Origin: Paludibacteraceae bacterium
GTDB taxonomy: Bacteria > Bacteroidota > Bacteroidia > Bacteroidales > Paludibacteraceae
DNA: 64,000 nucleotides
Assembly: GCA_024693065.1 (NCBI GenBank)
Contig: JAILLP010000011.1
Span: 202,087-266,086 of the forward strand
Direction of reading: 5' to 3'
Positions 8,501 through 18,290 of the stretch are shown here, one piece after another. The notes below the pieces were generated by a model. The model was not told where the DNA came from, made no database searches, and was given only the letters and a program-made list of their open reading frames with translations. A program made the position numbers and the translations under genes. How positions within the stretch are numbered: position 1 is the stretch's first letter; each line of letters begins with the position of its first letter.

Positions 8501-10041
8501 AAAAAGAGATACTACTTTGTGGAGCATTGATGCTTTCCTTGGCGGGTCAAGCGGAATCATTCATGCGTGTGGAGCTTGCGGATGGAACGTTTGTGGACTA
8601 TAAGGGAGATAATATCAAGAATGTCACATTTGAGACCACCGATAAGTCTGGAACCATTCAAGGCAAAAAATATGTGGATTTAGGATTGTCCGTGAAGTGG
8701 GCGGCCTATGACGTCGGTTCGGACAACGCGAACGAGAACGGCAGTCGGTTTGCTTGGGGATTGACCACCCCTACGACGGAGACGCAAGTGCCATGGTCGG
8801 AGTACAAATATTTTGACGAGGAGAATAATGATGCTCCGTTGACGAAATATTGTGAGAATGAACGTTTCGGAAAGGTGGATTCCTTGAATGTCTTGGAGGC
8901 TATCGACGATGCGGCTTCTGTCCTTTGGGGCGATGAGTGGCGTATGCCGACGAAGGCTGAGGTGGCGGAGCTCATCCGGGTATGTCATGCCACGGTCGTC
9001 CGTAATAATGGTGTCCTTGCCAACCGGTTCACCTCCGATGAGGCGGGGTATGAGAATGTCGCATTGACCTTCCCTTATTCCTCCGGATTGTCCAACTATT
9101 GGACATCCTCGTTGTATGAGACGAATAGCATCTTGGCGTATTACTATCAGATGGTCGATTTCACGTCAGGCTCTTCGACTATAGAATCAGAGATAGGCCC
9201 TAAGGGCATGGGAAGGGGAGGAACGGCTTTCGTCAGGGCCGTGTCCACGTCCGAGAACGTTAAGAAAGATTCTACGGTGGTTATCCACCTGAATAATGGC
9301 AAGGCGGTGGAATATCTTTCCGATCAAGTGAAGAACCTCTTTTTCTTTGATTCGGAGGCATCTTCCGCAGACAAGGAGACAGGCTCTTTGGATGACTATG
9401 GGTATGTCGATTTAGGCTTGAGCGTTTTGTGGGCGACCCATAACGTGGGCGCCGCTACGCCAGCAGGAAGAGGTGGATTGTATGCTTGGGGCGAGACGGA
9501 GGAGGAGAAGAAGGATACTTCTGTAGCGTTCGCCACCGCGTATTCACCGTATCTCTATAAGTTCTCAATGGATAGTACGATGTTCTCCCTCTCCAAATAT
9601 TGCAATGTGGATACGGCAGGTGTTGTGGATAATCTGACGACGTTGGAGGCGGAGGATGATGCCGCAAGTGTGAACTGGGCTCCTAAGTGGCGTATGCCAA
9701 CCAGGGAAGAAATGAGTGAGCTGGTGGAGAATTGCACGGCCCTTTACACTGATAATTATATGGACTCCGGTGTCTCTGGTGTCTTGATGACCAGCAAGGT
9801 GCAGGGATATACTGACCGATCCATCTTCTTGCCGGGAAACTGTTTCATCCAATATGAGTATGTTGCAACTGACGCCGACGGGAAGAGGTGCTATAACCCG
9901 TATTATTGGACTTCCTCTTTGTATGAGGCGGATTGTAAATTTGCATGGATGGTCACATTCCATGACATCGAAGGTGAGTGGAATGTAGCGACCCTAATAA
10001 GGAACTGCGGTGCGTCGATTCGTCCCGTGGCTGATAAGTGA
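8497..10041 (+). CDS. Secreted protein with two FISUMP-like domains
   Basis: 514 residues starting with a signal peptide (MKKEILLCGALMLSLAGQAES). It is a tandem duplication. Each half opens with a short 'ADG..VDYKGDNIKNVTF'-like beta motif, then a domain starting YVDLGLSV(K/L)WA and continuing with FAWG, LTKYC, DDAA..W and WRMPT..E, and ending in a YWTSSLYE motif. That pattern is the FISUMP-like domain common in secreted proteins of Fibrobacter and Bacteroidota; its function is not established. The halves are diverged, so the duplication is old. It is coupled to the upstream small secreted protein by a 4-nt overlap. Confidence 0.68.
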   Translation: MKKEILLCGALMLSLAGQAESFMRVELADGTFVDYKGDNIKNVTFETTDKSGTIQGKKYVDLGLSVKWAAYDVGSDNANENGSRFAWGLTTPTTETQVPWSEYKYFDEENNDAPLTKYCENERFGKVDSLNVLEAIDDAASVLWGDEWRMPTKAEVAELIRVCHATVVRNNGVLANRFTSDEAGYENVALTFPYSSGLSNYWTSSLYETNSILAYYYQMVDFTSGSSTIESEIGPKGMGRGGTAFVRAVSTSENVKKDSTVVIHLNNGKAVEYLSDQVKNLFFFDSEASSADKETGSLDDYGYVDLGLSVLWATHNVGAATPAGRGGLYAWGETEEEKKDTSVAFATAYSPYLYKFSMDSTMFSLSKYCNVDTAGVVDNLTTLEAEDDAASVNWAPKWRMPTREEMSELVENCTALYTDNYMDSGVSGVLMTSKVQGYTDRSIFLPGNCFIQYEYVATDADGKRCYNPYYWTSSLYEADCKFAWMVTFHDIEGEWNVATLIRNCGASIRPVADK

Positions 10042-10065
10042 TAATCATAAAATGTATAGTGTATC

Positions 10066-11955
10066 ATGAAAAAGTATTTGATTCTAAACGTTTTCATGCT
10101 CTGTGCGACGCTTTCGTTCTCACAGAATGATGTGACTTTGGGCATGCGTATCGCAGCCCTGCGCTATCCGGAGGTGGGTGTGCCTCAGGAAAACCTTATG
10201 CCAGTGGTGGCGAGTGGTAAGATTGGTTTCGTCAATCATGACGGAGAACTGGTCCTGTCTCCTACATACGACAAGGAGAGGGACATCGAGTTTTACCGTT
10301 TCCGCGACGGCCTTATGATTGTGAAGAAGAATGGCAAGTATGGCTACTTGAACACGAAGTTGGAGGAGGTGATTCCTTGCCAGTTTGAGGAGGCCAGACC
10401 GTTCGATGACGGATTGGCCGCTGTGAAAAAGGATAAGATGTGGGGATTCATCGATAAGAAGGGAGAGAACGTGATACCTTTCGGCTACAAGAGGGTATGC
10501 TCCTTCTCTTTCGGTTTGGCCGCTGTGGTGGGCGACCAGGACTCTATCGGCTTCATCGATAAGTTTGGTATCATAGCCATTCCTTTCCAATTCGACAATG
10601 CGGGCCAACCTGCCTTCATGGAGGATGGCCGTTGCGCCGTGAAGAAGAACGGTGTGGGTGTCTTCATCAACAAAAAGGGTGAGATCATCGGTAACCTGTC
10701 GGAGGGCGACGCTGAGCCTCAGTTGGCAAAGCCGATTTCCTTCCAAACCGCTGACGCGAGCTTTTCGAAGACCGGTTACCAATTGGCGGAGACTCCGTAT
10801 GACGACGCATGGCCGTTCGTGGATGGCTACTCCATCGTGATGAAGAAGGAGGGCAACGAGAAACGCTTCGGTGTGGTTTCCATCAAGGGCAAAGAGGTGG
10901 TTCCTTGCTCGTATGACCAGATATCAGGTCCGTTCAGAGGCCCAGTCTCCTATTTCATCATCAAGAAATCAACGGGTTATGGTGCCTACGATGTGGATGG
11001 GAAGGAGATCCTCCCTTGCGAATACCAGTCTATCGGCAAGGAGGGTAGCCAACTGATTATGATCGAGAAGGACGGCAAGAAGGGTTTCGCGGATGCTTCG
11101 GGTAAGGTGGTGATCCCTTGCCAATTCGAGGATGCCCGTCCGTTCAATGCCGCTAACGTGACCGCTGTGGAGGAGAAGAAGAAGGATAAGATGGTTTGGA
11201 ACTTCATCGACCGAACCGGTAAGGTGATCGCTTCCCCAGCTTATGACGATGCGCTTGCCTTCGTGAACGGTGTGTGCCCTGTGCAAAGAAAAGGCAAATG
11301 GGGCTTCGTGAACGAGTCGTTGAAGGAGTTCTCTTCGCTGAAATATGAATATACTTTCTCTGACATCAGGGAAAAATGGTCATACCTCCGCTCTCTACCG
11401 GGCGACCCTATTCCAGTCTCCCGTGCCGGCAAGTACGGCTTCATCGACATAAGGGGCAAAGAGGTAATCAAGTGTCAATACGACGAGGCGCTCGCCTTCC
11501 GCAATGGTTTGGCAAGGGTGAAACAGAATGGCGCTGTAATCTACATAGACAAGAAGGGTCAGGTGGTGGATAACCAAACACCAGCCAACCGTAAGAGCAT
11601 CCGCCAATCCATGGACGAGCAACCTGTTGTCACGAAGGAGAAGAGCGGCATGAAGGCGCTTGTGTACGAGGACGAGACCTCCGGCAAGGAAACTGTTACG
11701 CCTTACATCTTCGATGACTTTGGCGCTAATTATATCGATGGCTTGGCACCGGTGAAGGTGGTCGGCAAGTGGGGCTTGATCAATGCCAAGGGCGAGATCG
11801 TTGTCCCTTGTATCTACGACGGCGTCGAGATCAGCGAGCAGGGCACGGCCATTGTCCGTGTAGGCTCTAAGAAGGGCTTCATCAATAAGATGGGCGAATC
11901 ATTGTTGCCTCTTTCCAATGCGGCTAAGGTGCAATGGATACCGATTCGTCGTTAA
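10066..11955 (+). CDS. WG-repeat protein, secreted
   Basis: 629 residues with a signal peptide (MKKYLILNVFMLCATLSFS). The mature part is a run of WG/beta-hairpin repeats of the form 'GKYGYLNTKLEEVIPCQFEEARPF..GLAAVKK', of which I count roughly ten. Hallmarks are MWGFIDKKGE, KWGFVNE, KYGFIDIRG and KWGLINAKGE. WG repeats (KWG leptospira-type) form solenoid-like beta structures in exported bacterial proteins of unknown function. No catalytic motif is visible. A 35-nt gap separates it from priA, so co-transcription is possible. Confidence 0.82.
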   Translation: MKKYLILNVFMLCATLSFSQNDVTLGMRIAALRYPEVGVPQENLMPVVASGKIGFVNHDGELVLSPTYDKERDIEFYRFRDGLMIVKKNGKYGYLNTKLEEVIPCQFEEARPFDDGLAAVKKDKMWGFIDKKGENVIPFGYKRVCSFSFGLAAVVGDQDSIGFIDKFGIIAIPFQFDNAGQPAFMEDGRCAVKKNGVGVFINKKGEIIGNLSEGDAEPQLAKPISFQTADASFSKTGYQLAETPYDDAWPFVDGYSIVMKKEGNEKRFGVVSIKGKEVVPCSYDQISGPFRGPVSYFIIKKSTGYGAYDVDGKEILPCEYQSIGKEGSQLIMIEKDGKKGFADASGKVVIPCQFEDARPFNAANVTAVEEKKKDKMVWNFIDRTGKVIASPAYDDALAFVNGVCPVQRKGKWGFVNESLKEFSSLKYEYTFSDIREKWSYLRSLPGDPIPVSRAGKYGFIDIRGKEVIKCQYDEALAFRNGLARVKQNGAVIYIDKKGQVVDNQTPANRKSIRQSMDEQPVVTKEKSGMKALVYEDETSGKETVTPYIFDDFGANYIDGLAPVKVVGKWGLINAKGEIVVPCIYDGVEISEQGTAIVRVGSKKGFINKMGESLLPLSNAAKVQWIPIRR

Positions 11956-11990
11956 TGGATAGGGCTTCTATGCCTTTGTGATTTTAGGAG

Positions 11991-14447
11991 ATGACTACGT
12001 ACATCGAGACTATCTTGCCGTTACCGTTGGGCGGAACGTTCACCTATATCCTGCCGGAGGAGATGGCGGGTGAGGTGAAGGTGGGCATGCGTGTGATTGT
12101 GCCGTTCGGCCGTTCGAAGTTCTACACGGCGCTGGTCTACGGTGTGCGTTTCACACCTCCCGAGAACGTGGAACTGAAGGAGGTGATCGGGGTGCTGGAC
12201 GCTTCCCCGATCGTGCGCCCCCAGCAGATCAAGTTCTGGGAGTGGATAGCCTCGTATTACCAGTGTACGCTGGGCGAGGTCTTTAAGGCGGCTGTGCCTT
12301 CGGGTCTGAAGCTGGAGAGTGAGACGACGATCTCGCTGGTGGAGGACTTCGAGGCGGAGGCTCCGCTGAAGGAGCGGGAGCAGTTGCTCCTGGATTGCTT
12401 GTCCGCCAAGGAACATACCGTCGCCGAACTGAATAAGCTGATGGGTATGAAGAATGTCCTCCCGCTGGTGAAGCGCATGATGGACATGGGGGCGGTCTCC
12501 GTGAGCGAGGAGCTCAAGGCGAAGTACAAGCCGAAGATGGAGACCTATGTCCGTCTCTCCCCCGAGTACATGGAGGAGGCGAAACTATCCGCCTTGTTCG
12601 ACGCTCTGGAACGGGCGAAGAAGCAGTCCGAACTATTGATGATCTACATCCAACTCTCTTGTTTCATGCAGCCGCAGCGCCGAAAAGAGGTCTCCAAGAA
12701 GGCGTTGCTGGATGCGAAAGTGTCGCCTGCCGCCCTGACCGCCATGGTTGAGAAGGGCATCTTCGAGCTCTACAAGAAGGATGTGGACCGAATCGAGGAG
12801 GCTCCCTACGAGATCGCTCTTACTCACCCCCTCTCCGATGTGCAGCAACGCGCATACGAAGAGATCAAGGAGTCATTCACGTCGAAGGATGTCGTGTTGC
12901 TGCATGGAGTGACCTCCAGCGGCAAGACGGAGATCTATATACACCTGATAGAGGAGACCCTGAAATTGGGTCGTCAGGTCTTGTTCCTCTTGCCTGAGAT
13001 TGCCTTGACGACGCAGATCACCAACCGGTTGAGGCGTGTGTTCGGCAATCAGTTGGGCGTTTACCATTCCAAGTTCACCGACAACGAGCGGGTGGAGATT
13101 TGGAAGAACCTCTTGGAGGATAAGTCGTACAAGGTGATTTTAGGTGTGCGTTCCTCTGTTTTCCTGCCGTTCAAGAACTTAGGGCTGGTCATCGTGGACG
13201 AGGAGCACGAGAACACCTACAAGCAATTCGACCCCGCTCCCCGCTATCATGCGCGCAATGCGGCGATCGTCTTGGCGAAGATGTCGGAGGCTAAGGTCCT
13301 GTTAGGCTCCGCGACGCCTTCGTTGGAGAGCTATGAGTGCGCCCGCTCCGGCAAGTTCGGCTTGGTGGAGTTGATGACCCGCTATGAAGGCATCGAGTTG
13401 CCGGACGTCATGGTGGCGGATGTCAAGGAGGCGAGACGTAAGAAGGAGATGGTGCGAGGGGTATTCTCCCCGTTACTCATCGAGCAGGTGCGGAAGGCTT
13501 TGGAGCGGAAGGAGCAGGTGATCCTGTTCCAGAACAGACGAGGCTTCTCGCCTTTCATGATGTGCAGGACGTGCGGCTGCGTGCCCCGTTGCCAGAATTG
13601 CGACATCAGTTTGACCTACCATAAATCCACCCATCAGTTGGTTTGCCACTACTGTGGCTACACGATGAACGTGCCTACGTTGTGCCCAGCCTGTGAAACG
13701 CCTGAGCTGGAGCCCCGCGGGTTCGGTACGGAGAAGATCGAGGAGGAGATCGCCGAGATCTTCCCTGGCGTGCGTGTGGTGCGCCTGGACCTGGATGTGG
13801 CGAAGTCCCGTAAGAACTACGAGAAGATCATCCATGACTTCGAGGAGGGCGCGATCGATATCCTTGTCGGCACCCAGATCATATCCAAGGGCTTGGACTT
13901 CGAGCGGGTGCGTGTGGTCGGCATCCTGGATGCGGACTCTTTGCTGAACTACCCCGACTTCCGCGCTTTCGAACGGGCGTACCAGATGATGGCGCAGGTG
14001 AGCGGACGGGCGGGTAGGAAGAACAACCGAGGTATCGTGGTCATCCAGACCTCCGAGCCGGACCATCCCGTGATACAGCAGGTGCGGAACAATGATTACA
14101 CCTCCATGTTCAACGTGCAGATGAATGATCGGGCGGCGTTCAAGTACCCGCCTTATTATCGTTTGATTTATATTTATATAAAAGGGAAAGAATATGCGCC
14201 CGTGAACAGTGCGGCGAATTACCTCGCCACGCTCATGCGACAGTCGTTCGGCGACCGTGTCTATGGACCCGACAAGCCTGTCGTGGCCAGGATCCAGAAC
14301 CTCTATATCCTGAAGGTGATGCTGAAAGTGGAGCTGCGGGCGTCGGTCGAGAAGGCCAAGGCGATGTTACGCGAACTGACCAACCTGACGTTGGCCCATC
14401 CTGCACATAAATCTGTTTATATTCAGGTAGATGTGGACCCGATGTGA
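11991..14447 (+). CDS. priA: Primosomal protein N' (replication restart helicase PriA)
   Basis: A superfamily 2 helicase that reloads the replisome at stalled forks. The N-terminal DNA-binding domain begins IETILPLPLGGTFTYILP. The helicase core has Walker A GVTSSGKTE (near residue 310), DEEH (about 403-406), GSATPSLES and the C-lobe VSGRAGRK. Between the lobes lies the zinc-binding insertion with paired CxxC motifs (CRTCGC..CQNC near 525-537, then CHYCG and CPAC). The 818-residue length is standard. Bases are more G+C rich than in the flanking accessory genes. Confidence 0.97.
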   Translation: MTTYIETILPLPLGGTFTYILPEEMAGEVKVGMRVIVPFGRSKFYTALVYGVRFTPPENVELKEVIGVLDASPIVRPQQIKFWEWIASYYQCTLGEVFKAAVPSGLKLESETTISLVEDFEAEAPLKEREQLLLDCLSAKEHTVAELNKLMGMKNVLPLVKRMMDMGAVSVSEELKAKYKPKMETYVRLSPEYMEEAKLSALFDALERAKKQSELLMIYIQLSCFMQPQRRKEVSKKALLDAKVSPAALTAMVEKGIFELYKKDVDRIEEAPYEIALTHPLSDVQQRAYEEIKESFTSKDVVLLHGVTSSGKTEIYIHLIEETLKLGRQVLFLLPEIALTTQITNRLRRVFGNQLGVYHSKFTDNERVEIWKNLLEDKSYKVILGVRSSVFLPFKNLGLVIVDEEHENTYKQFDPAPRYHARNAAIVLAKMSEAKVLLGSATPSLESYECARSGKFGLVELMTRYEGIELPDVMVADVKEARRKKEMVRGVFSPLLIEQVRKALERKEQVILFQNRRGFSPFMMCRTCGCVPRCQNCDISLTYHKSTHQLVCHYCGYTMNVPTLCPACETPELEPRGFGTEKIEEEIAEIFPGVRVVRLDLDVAKSRKNYEKIIHDFEEGAIDILVGTQIISKGLDFERVRVVGILDADSLLNYPDFRAFERAYQMMAQVSGRAGRKNNRGIVVIQTSEPDHPVIQQVRNNDYTSMFNVQMNDRAAFKYPPYYRLIYIYIKGKEYAPVNSAANYLATLMRQSFGDRVYGPDKPVVARIQNLYILKVMLKVELRASVEKAKAMLRELTNLTLAHPAHKSVYIQVDVDPM

Positions 14448-14514
14448 TATCTTTCCCATATTTTTGATTAACTTCGCGGAAATTTTGGAAGAACAGAGCA
14501 GAATATAGTTTATA

Positions 14515-15825
14515 ATGAAGTTTGAAGAATTGAATTTGGAGCCCGCCTTGATGGACGGTTTGAACGTGATGAATTTCAAGGAGATGACTCCAGTGCAGGA
14601 ACAAGCGATTCCTGTGATCATGGAAGGTAAGGATGTGATAGCGTGTGCCCAGACGGGTACGGGTAAGACGGCCGCTTTCCTCCTCCCATTGTTGAATAAG
14701 ATGTTGAAGGAGAAACATCCTGAGGATGCTGTGAACGCGATCATCATGTCGCCTACACGCGAGCTGGCGCAGCAGATCGACCAGCAGTTGGAGGGCTTCT
14801 CCTACTTCCTCCCGATCTCCTCGGTGGCGGTCTATGGAGGAAATGACGCGGGGGCTTGGGACCAGCAGAAGCGCGCCATGCAGTTGGGCGCTGATTTCGT
14901 CGTGGCGACGCCGGGACGTCTGATCTCCCACATCAGTCTGGACAACGTGGACTTCTCACGGGTCAGCTACTTCGTGCTCGACGAGGCGGACCGTATGCTC
15001 GACATGGGTTTCTTCGACGACATCATACAAATCGTGAAAAAACTTCCTGCGGATAGGCAAACCATCATGTTCTCAGCCACCATGCCGCCTAAGATCAAGA
15101 AGCTGGCGGAGTCGATCCTCCGTGATCCAGTCATGGTGAACATCGCCACCTCCAAACCGGCGGATGGCGTCACGCAGGGTGCGTATGTTTGCTATGAGAC
15201 GCAGAAGCTCGCTCTGGTTCAATCCCTGTTCGCCGATAAGAAAGACGAGAAGATTATCGTATTCTCATCCTCCAAGCAGAAGGTGAAGGAGGTGGCCCGT
15301 AGCCTACGCAGGATGAAACTGCGGGCGGTGGAGATCCATTCGGACCTGGAACAACCGGAGCGCGACCAGGCTTTGCTCGACTTCAAGAGCGGTAAGGTAA
15401 ATATCTTGGTGGCTACCGACATCATATCGAGGGGTATTGACATCGAGAACGTCGATGTGGTGCTCAACTACGACGTGCCGCATGACGCGGAGGACTATAT
15501 CCACCGTATCGGACGTACGGCCCGTGCCCAGAAGGAGGGCGCCGGCATTACCTTCATCTCCGAGATGGACCAGTTCCGTTTCCAACGTATTGAGAAGTTC
15601 CTCCAGAAGGAGGTAGAGAAATATCCGTTGCCGGAAGGCTTGGGTGAGGCGCCTGCCTATAACCCGAAGAAGGATGGCGGACGCTCCAGACATGGCGGGG
15701 ATGGCCGCAAGTTCCACCACCGTCCGAAGGGGAATGGCGCAAAGGGTGGTAATCCAGGCGAGGCTCCTAAGAAGAGTGGGGGATCACACCACCATAGACG
15801 TAAGAACCCAGGCCACAACCAATAA
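14515..15825 (+). CDS. DEAD-box RNA helicase
   Basis: 436 residues containing all core motifs: a Q motif near ALMDGLNVMNFKEMTPVQ, Walker A AQTGTGKT (45-52), PTRELAQQ, TPGR, DEAD (156-159), SAT, and in lobe two ATDIISRGIDIE and HRIGRTARA. The C-terminus is a basic tail rich in His, Gly and Lys, typical of RNA-contacting extensions in RhlE-type helicases. It likely acts in ribosome assembly or mRNA turnover. The phosphatase gene starts 6 nt after its stop, so the pair is probably co-transcribed. Confidence 0.94.
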   Translation: MKFEELNLEPALMDGLNVMNFKEMTPVQEQAIPVIMEGKDVIACAQTGTGKTAAFLLPLLNKMLKEKHPEDAVNAIIMSPTRELAQQIDQQLEGFSYFLPISSVAVYGGNDAGAWDQQKRAMQLGADFVVATPGRLISHISLDNVDFSRVSYFVLDEADRMLDMGFFDDIIQIVKKLPADRQTIMFSATMPPKIKKLAESILRDPVMVNIATSKPADGVTQGAYVCYETQKLALVQSLFADKKDEKIIVFSSSKQKVKEVARSLRRMKLRAVEIHSDLEQPERDQALLDFKSGKVNILVATDIISRGIDIENVDVVLNYDVPHDAEDYIHRIGRTARAQKEGAGITFISEMDQFRFQRIEKFLQKEVEKYPLPEGLGEAPAYNPKKDGGRSRHGGDGRKFHHRPKGNGAKGGNPGEAPKKSGGSHHHRRKNPGHNQ

Positions 15826-15831
15826 CCGTAG

Positions 15832-16305
15832 ATGATGGGAAAGAAACGCATTCTTTTTGTCTGCTTGGGCAATATCTGCCGTTCCGCCGCCGCTGAGGCT
15901 GTGATGAAGGCGTTGCTGGAGCGCAAGGGCTTGGCGGACCGCTACATGGTGGACTCCGCCGGCATCCTGAACTACCATGCGGGAGAGCCTGCCGATCCGC
16001 GTATGATCGCCGCCGCGAAGACACGGGGGTATGATGTGACCTCCATCTCACGACCAGTCCTCTTCTCTGACTTCGACGATTTTGATATCATCGTGGGAAT
16101 GGACGACGACAATGTGGAGTCGCTGATGGACAAGACCCACACCGACGAGCAGCGCAGGAAGATCCACCAGATGACCGAGTTCTGCATCCTCATGCACGAC
16201 ACTTACGTGCCGGACCCCTACTATGGTGGCTCGGCTGGCTTCACCCATGTGATGGATTTGCTGGAGGATGCTTGCGAGGGACTGTTGAATTACTTGGAGA
16301 ATTAA
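15832..16305 (+). CDS. Low-molecular-weight protein-tyrosine phosphatase
   Basis: 157 residues of the LMW-PTP family. The catalytic P-loop CLGNICRS (CX5R, Cys11 to Arg17) is at the N-terminus, and the general acid Asp is in VPDPYY (Asp128). Two adjacent ATG codons (15832 and 15835) are possible starts. In other bacteria such enzymes reverse tyrosine or arginine phosphorylation; no cognate kinase is next door. It follows the DEAD-box helicase gene closely. Confidence 0.93.
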   Translation: MMGKKRILFVCLGNICRSAAAEAVMKALLERKGLADRYMVDSAGILNYHAGEPADPRMIAAAKTRGYDVTSISRPVLFSDFDDFDIIVGMDDDNVESLMDKTHTDEQRRKIHQMTEFCILMHDTYVPDPYYGGSAGFTHVMDLLEDACEGLLNYLEN

Positions 16306-16345
16306 AAATTAAGAATTAAAAATTAAAAGTTGGGAATTAATTGAT
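16306..16345. repeat. AATTAA(A/G) direct repeats
   Basis: Short direct repeats of AATTAAGAATTAAAAATTAAAA follow the phosphatase gene. Similar runs occur at about 25822-25846 and 47726-47750, always in intergenic DNA. Confidence 0.6.
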
Positions 16346-16354
16346 TGCTAGGAC

Positions 16355-16396
16355 AATAAAAAAGGCGGATCGGGGTGATTCGCCTTTCGTTTTATG
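16355..16396. terminator. Bidirectional terminator between convergent genes
   Basis: AAAGGCG-GATC and GATT-CGCCTTT form a hairpin around GGGGT, with an A run on the left and a T-rich run (TTTCGTTTT) on the right. It can serve the phosphatase gene on plus and the lipoprotein gene on minus. Confidence 0.8.
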
Positions 16397-16408
16397 TTTG
16401 GGTCGTTT

Positions 16409-17374
16409 TTATTCCTGCCAGAAATAGGTGTCGGTGGCGCCCCATTTTAATGTCGGAGATATCAAAACTATATTTGATGTCGTGGATGAGATCGTGCCTT
16501 GGGTAGATGTTCTTGGTACACATAAAACAATCATATTTGCATGATCGGCTGCGTTAGCTTCGAAAGCGGTCATGAACGATGATCCATCCCACATCAGATT
16601 GGCGCAATCCGAGATGCCATTTCCTAAAGTGAATTCACCGTGATTCCGTCCATCGTTTGTGATGATATTGAATGTAATTCTTTTGTAATCGTCGGTGATG
16701 GATGTGCTGATAACTTTGAGTGTCCCTCCTATGCCTAGTGCTTCGTTGCTGAACTTGTACTCTTTGCCGCTGATTACTTCAATTTCTAAAGATTTGTTCT
16801 TGTCCTGTTGACTGTTTTTCTGCCTGATGTGTTCGTCGATGGATTCGTCAACTTTTATGAAAGAGTAGTCATAGTATTCTCCTGCTGTCTCATCTCCAAA
16901 CCTTTCTCGAATAACCATTTCCGTCTTTGTCAGTGAGATGATGGTGTAGATATGTTTTTCTCCTTCATCGTATATGTAGATATATCCGTTGGAGTATTTC
17001 CATGATGCTACAACACTTTTTTCCGTGGTTTTGTTGTAACTGCTAATGGCGTATTCAAATCCTGATTCTGCATCGAGAAAATAATAGTATTTGTCATCTA
17101 CGTCGTCCGTCCATTTGTATTCTAAGGCTTTCCCTTTAGATATAGCATAGCCTTTGTAGGATACACACTTCCAATTCACCATCACATCAGCCTCGTCTGC
17201 TACGATAGCTTTGTCTACAGTGTTTGTGTATTGTTCGTTGTTGTTACAATTGCAACTGTTGTTGCCATTGCCATTGTCATCGTTGTCGTCGTCGCCACAA
17301 GAGGAGAGGACAAACATCGTTGCCAGTGCGGTCGCAAGGCAAGCGAATTTGTTGTACGTGAAAATTTTTCTCAT
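16409..17374 (-). CDS. Lipoprotein of unknown function
   Basis: 321 residues with a lipoprotein signal (lipobox LSSC, Cys at about 26) followed by a low-complexity Asp/Asn/Gly/Cys stretch (DDDNDDNGNGNNSCNC). The remainder is beta-rich with no domain I recognise. It includes two segments of the type 'YYFLDAESGFEYAISS' and 'WKYSNGYIYIYDEGEKHIY' that look like lipocalin-like calycin strands. The acidic stretch after the lipid cysteine resembles the surface-export signals of Bacteroidota lipoproteins. It is transcribed alone and convergent with the phosphatase gene. Confidence 0.75.
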   Translation of the reverse strand: MRKIFTYNKFACLATALATMFVLSSCGDDDNDDNGNGNNSCNCNNNEQYTNTVDKAIVADEADVMVNWKCVSYKGYAISKGKALEYKWTDDVDDKYYYFLDAESGFEYAISSYNKTTEKSVVASWKYSNGYIYIYDEGEKHIYTIISLTKTEMVIRERFGDETAGEYYDYSFIKVDESIDEHIRQKNSQQDKNKSLEIEVISGKEYKFSNEALGIGGTLKVISTSITDDYKRITFNIITNDGRNHGEFTLGNGISDCANLMWDGSSFMTAFEANAADHANMIVLCVPRTSTQGTISSTTSNIVLISPTLKWGATDTYFWQE

Positions 17375-17471
17375 AATCTATTCGTTTTGAGGATCTTGAA
17401 ATTATGTCTCACTCGTGACGTAAGACCCGTTAACCATCAGAATAAGTAGTGCCTATTATTAGACAATCAGT

Positions 17472-17504
17472 CAAAGATAATTCTTGTTCTATCGATTGAC
17501 CCAA
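17472..17504 (-). promoter_or_regulatory. Promoter of the lipoprotein gene
   Basis: On the minus strand TTG is followed after about 22 nt by TATCTTTG (forward CAAAGATA, 17472-17479). The leader to the ATG would be roughly 97 nt. Confidence 0.5.
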
Positions 17505-17635
17505 TTATTTAATCTAAAAATCACCCCCCCCTATTTTTCTTAATTATTGTCAATGAATGACATGTGCTAATGGTATGTTTATGAATCGGTGAAAGACGGA
17601 ATGCCTGCCTATGCGCAACCCTAAAGGATTAATCG

Positions 17636-17643
17636 TATCTTTG
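17636..17643 (+). promoter_or_regulatory. Promoter -7 element of the glycosylase gene
   Basis: TATCTTTG matches TAnnTTTG and lies 44 nt before the start codon. No clear -33 TTG was identified. Confidence 0.6.
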
Positions 17644-17687
17644 TCCCCGCAATGCCCGAAGTGTGGGCAAACGACTAAAGTCTAAGA

Positions 17688-18290
17688 ATGTTGGACCTAC
17701 AACATATTGAGCGATCGACCGGTTCGGTGGAGTATCATCCGCTGAAGCCCTTTTTGCCGCCCTCCGCGAAGGTGCTTTTCCTAGGCAGTTTTCCTCCGCC
17801 GAGAGCCCGCTGGAGCATGGACTTCTTCTACCCTAATTTCATCAATGACCATTGGCGGATTATGGGTTCGCTCTTTTTCGGAGAGAAGGACTATTTCGTG
17901 GAAAGCGGTCGGAAGCGTTTCTGCCTGGAGCGCATCGTGGCGTTCCTCCAGCAGACGGGCATCGCCTATTATGACACGGCCACGGCGGTCAGGCGCCTGA
18001 AGGAGAATGCCTCGGACAAGTTCCTCGAAGTGGTGGAGCTGACGGATGTTGAGGCGCTCTTGGGGCAGATTCCCTCATGTAGGGTGGTGGTCACCACGGG
18101 TGAGAAGGCCACGCAGAACCTTATGGACTTCTTTTCGTTGCCGGAGATGCCGAAGGTCGGCGCCCATGTCCCGTTGTGTGGTGACACTGTTCTGTTCCGC
18201 TTGCCCTCCTCCTCGCGCGCCTATCCGCTGAGTCTGGAGAAGAAGGTGGAGGCATATCGCAAGATGTTCGAATTCGCGGGGATTCTGTGA
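17688..18290 (+). CDS. UDG-superfamily DNA glycosylase (deoxyinosine/uracil type)
   Basis: 200 residues. Motif A is VLFLGSFPPP near residue 30, with the following ARWSMDFFYPNFINDHWRIMG segment typical of the DNA-deoxyinosine glycosylase clade of uracil-DNA glycosylases. The second motif near the end, LPSSSRAYPL, corresponds to the LPSTSPAN motif of that clade. The product should excise deaminated bases. The gene is monocistronic with its own promoter and is followed by a long AT-rich region. Confidence 0.85.
   Translation: MLDLQHIERSTGSVEYHPLKPFLPPSAKVLFLGSFPPPRARWSMDFFYPNFINDHWRIMGSLFFGEKDYFVESGRKRFCLERIVAFLQQTGIAYYDTATAVRRLKENASDKFLEVVELTDVEALLGQIPSCRVVVTTGEKATQNLMDFFSLPEMPKVGAHVPLCGDTVLFRLPSSSRAYPLSLEKKVEAYRKMFEFAGIL

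Larger units (their letters stand above)
17375..17687. other. Intergenic region with divergent promoters
   Basis: No gene is seen. The stretch holds a minus-strand promoter for the lipoprotein gene, a plus-strand promoter for the glycosylase gene, and AT-rich DNA with a run of seven C around 17525. Confidence 0.6.

Noticed and set aside
17525-17532. C-run in the intergenic region as a phase-variation tract
   Set aside because: It is only about seven C long and lies outside any coding region or between recognisable promoter boxes, so there is no support for a switching role.
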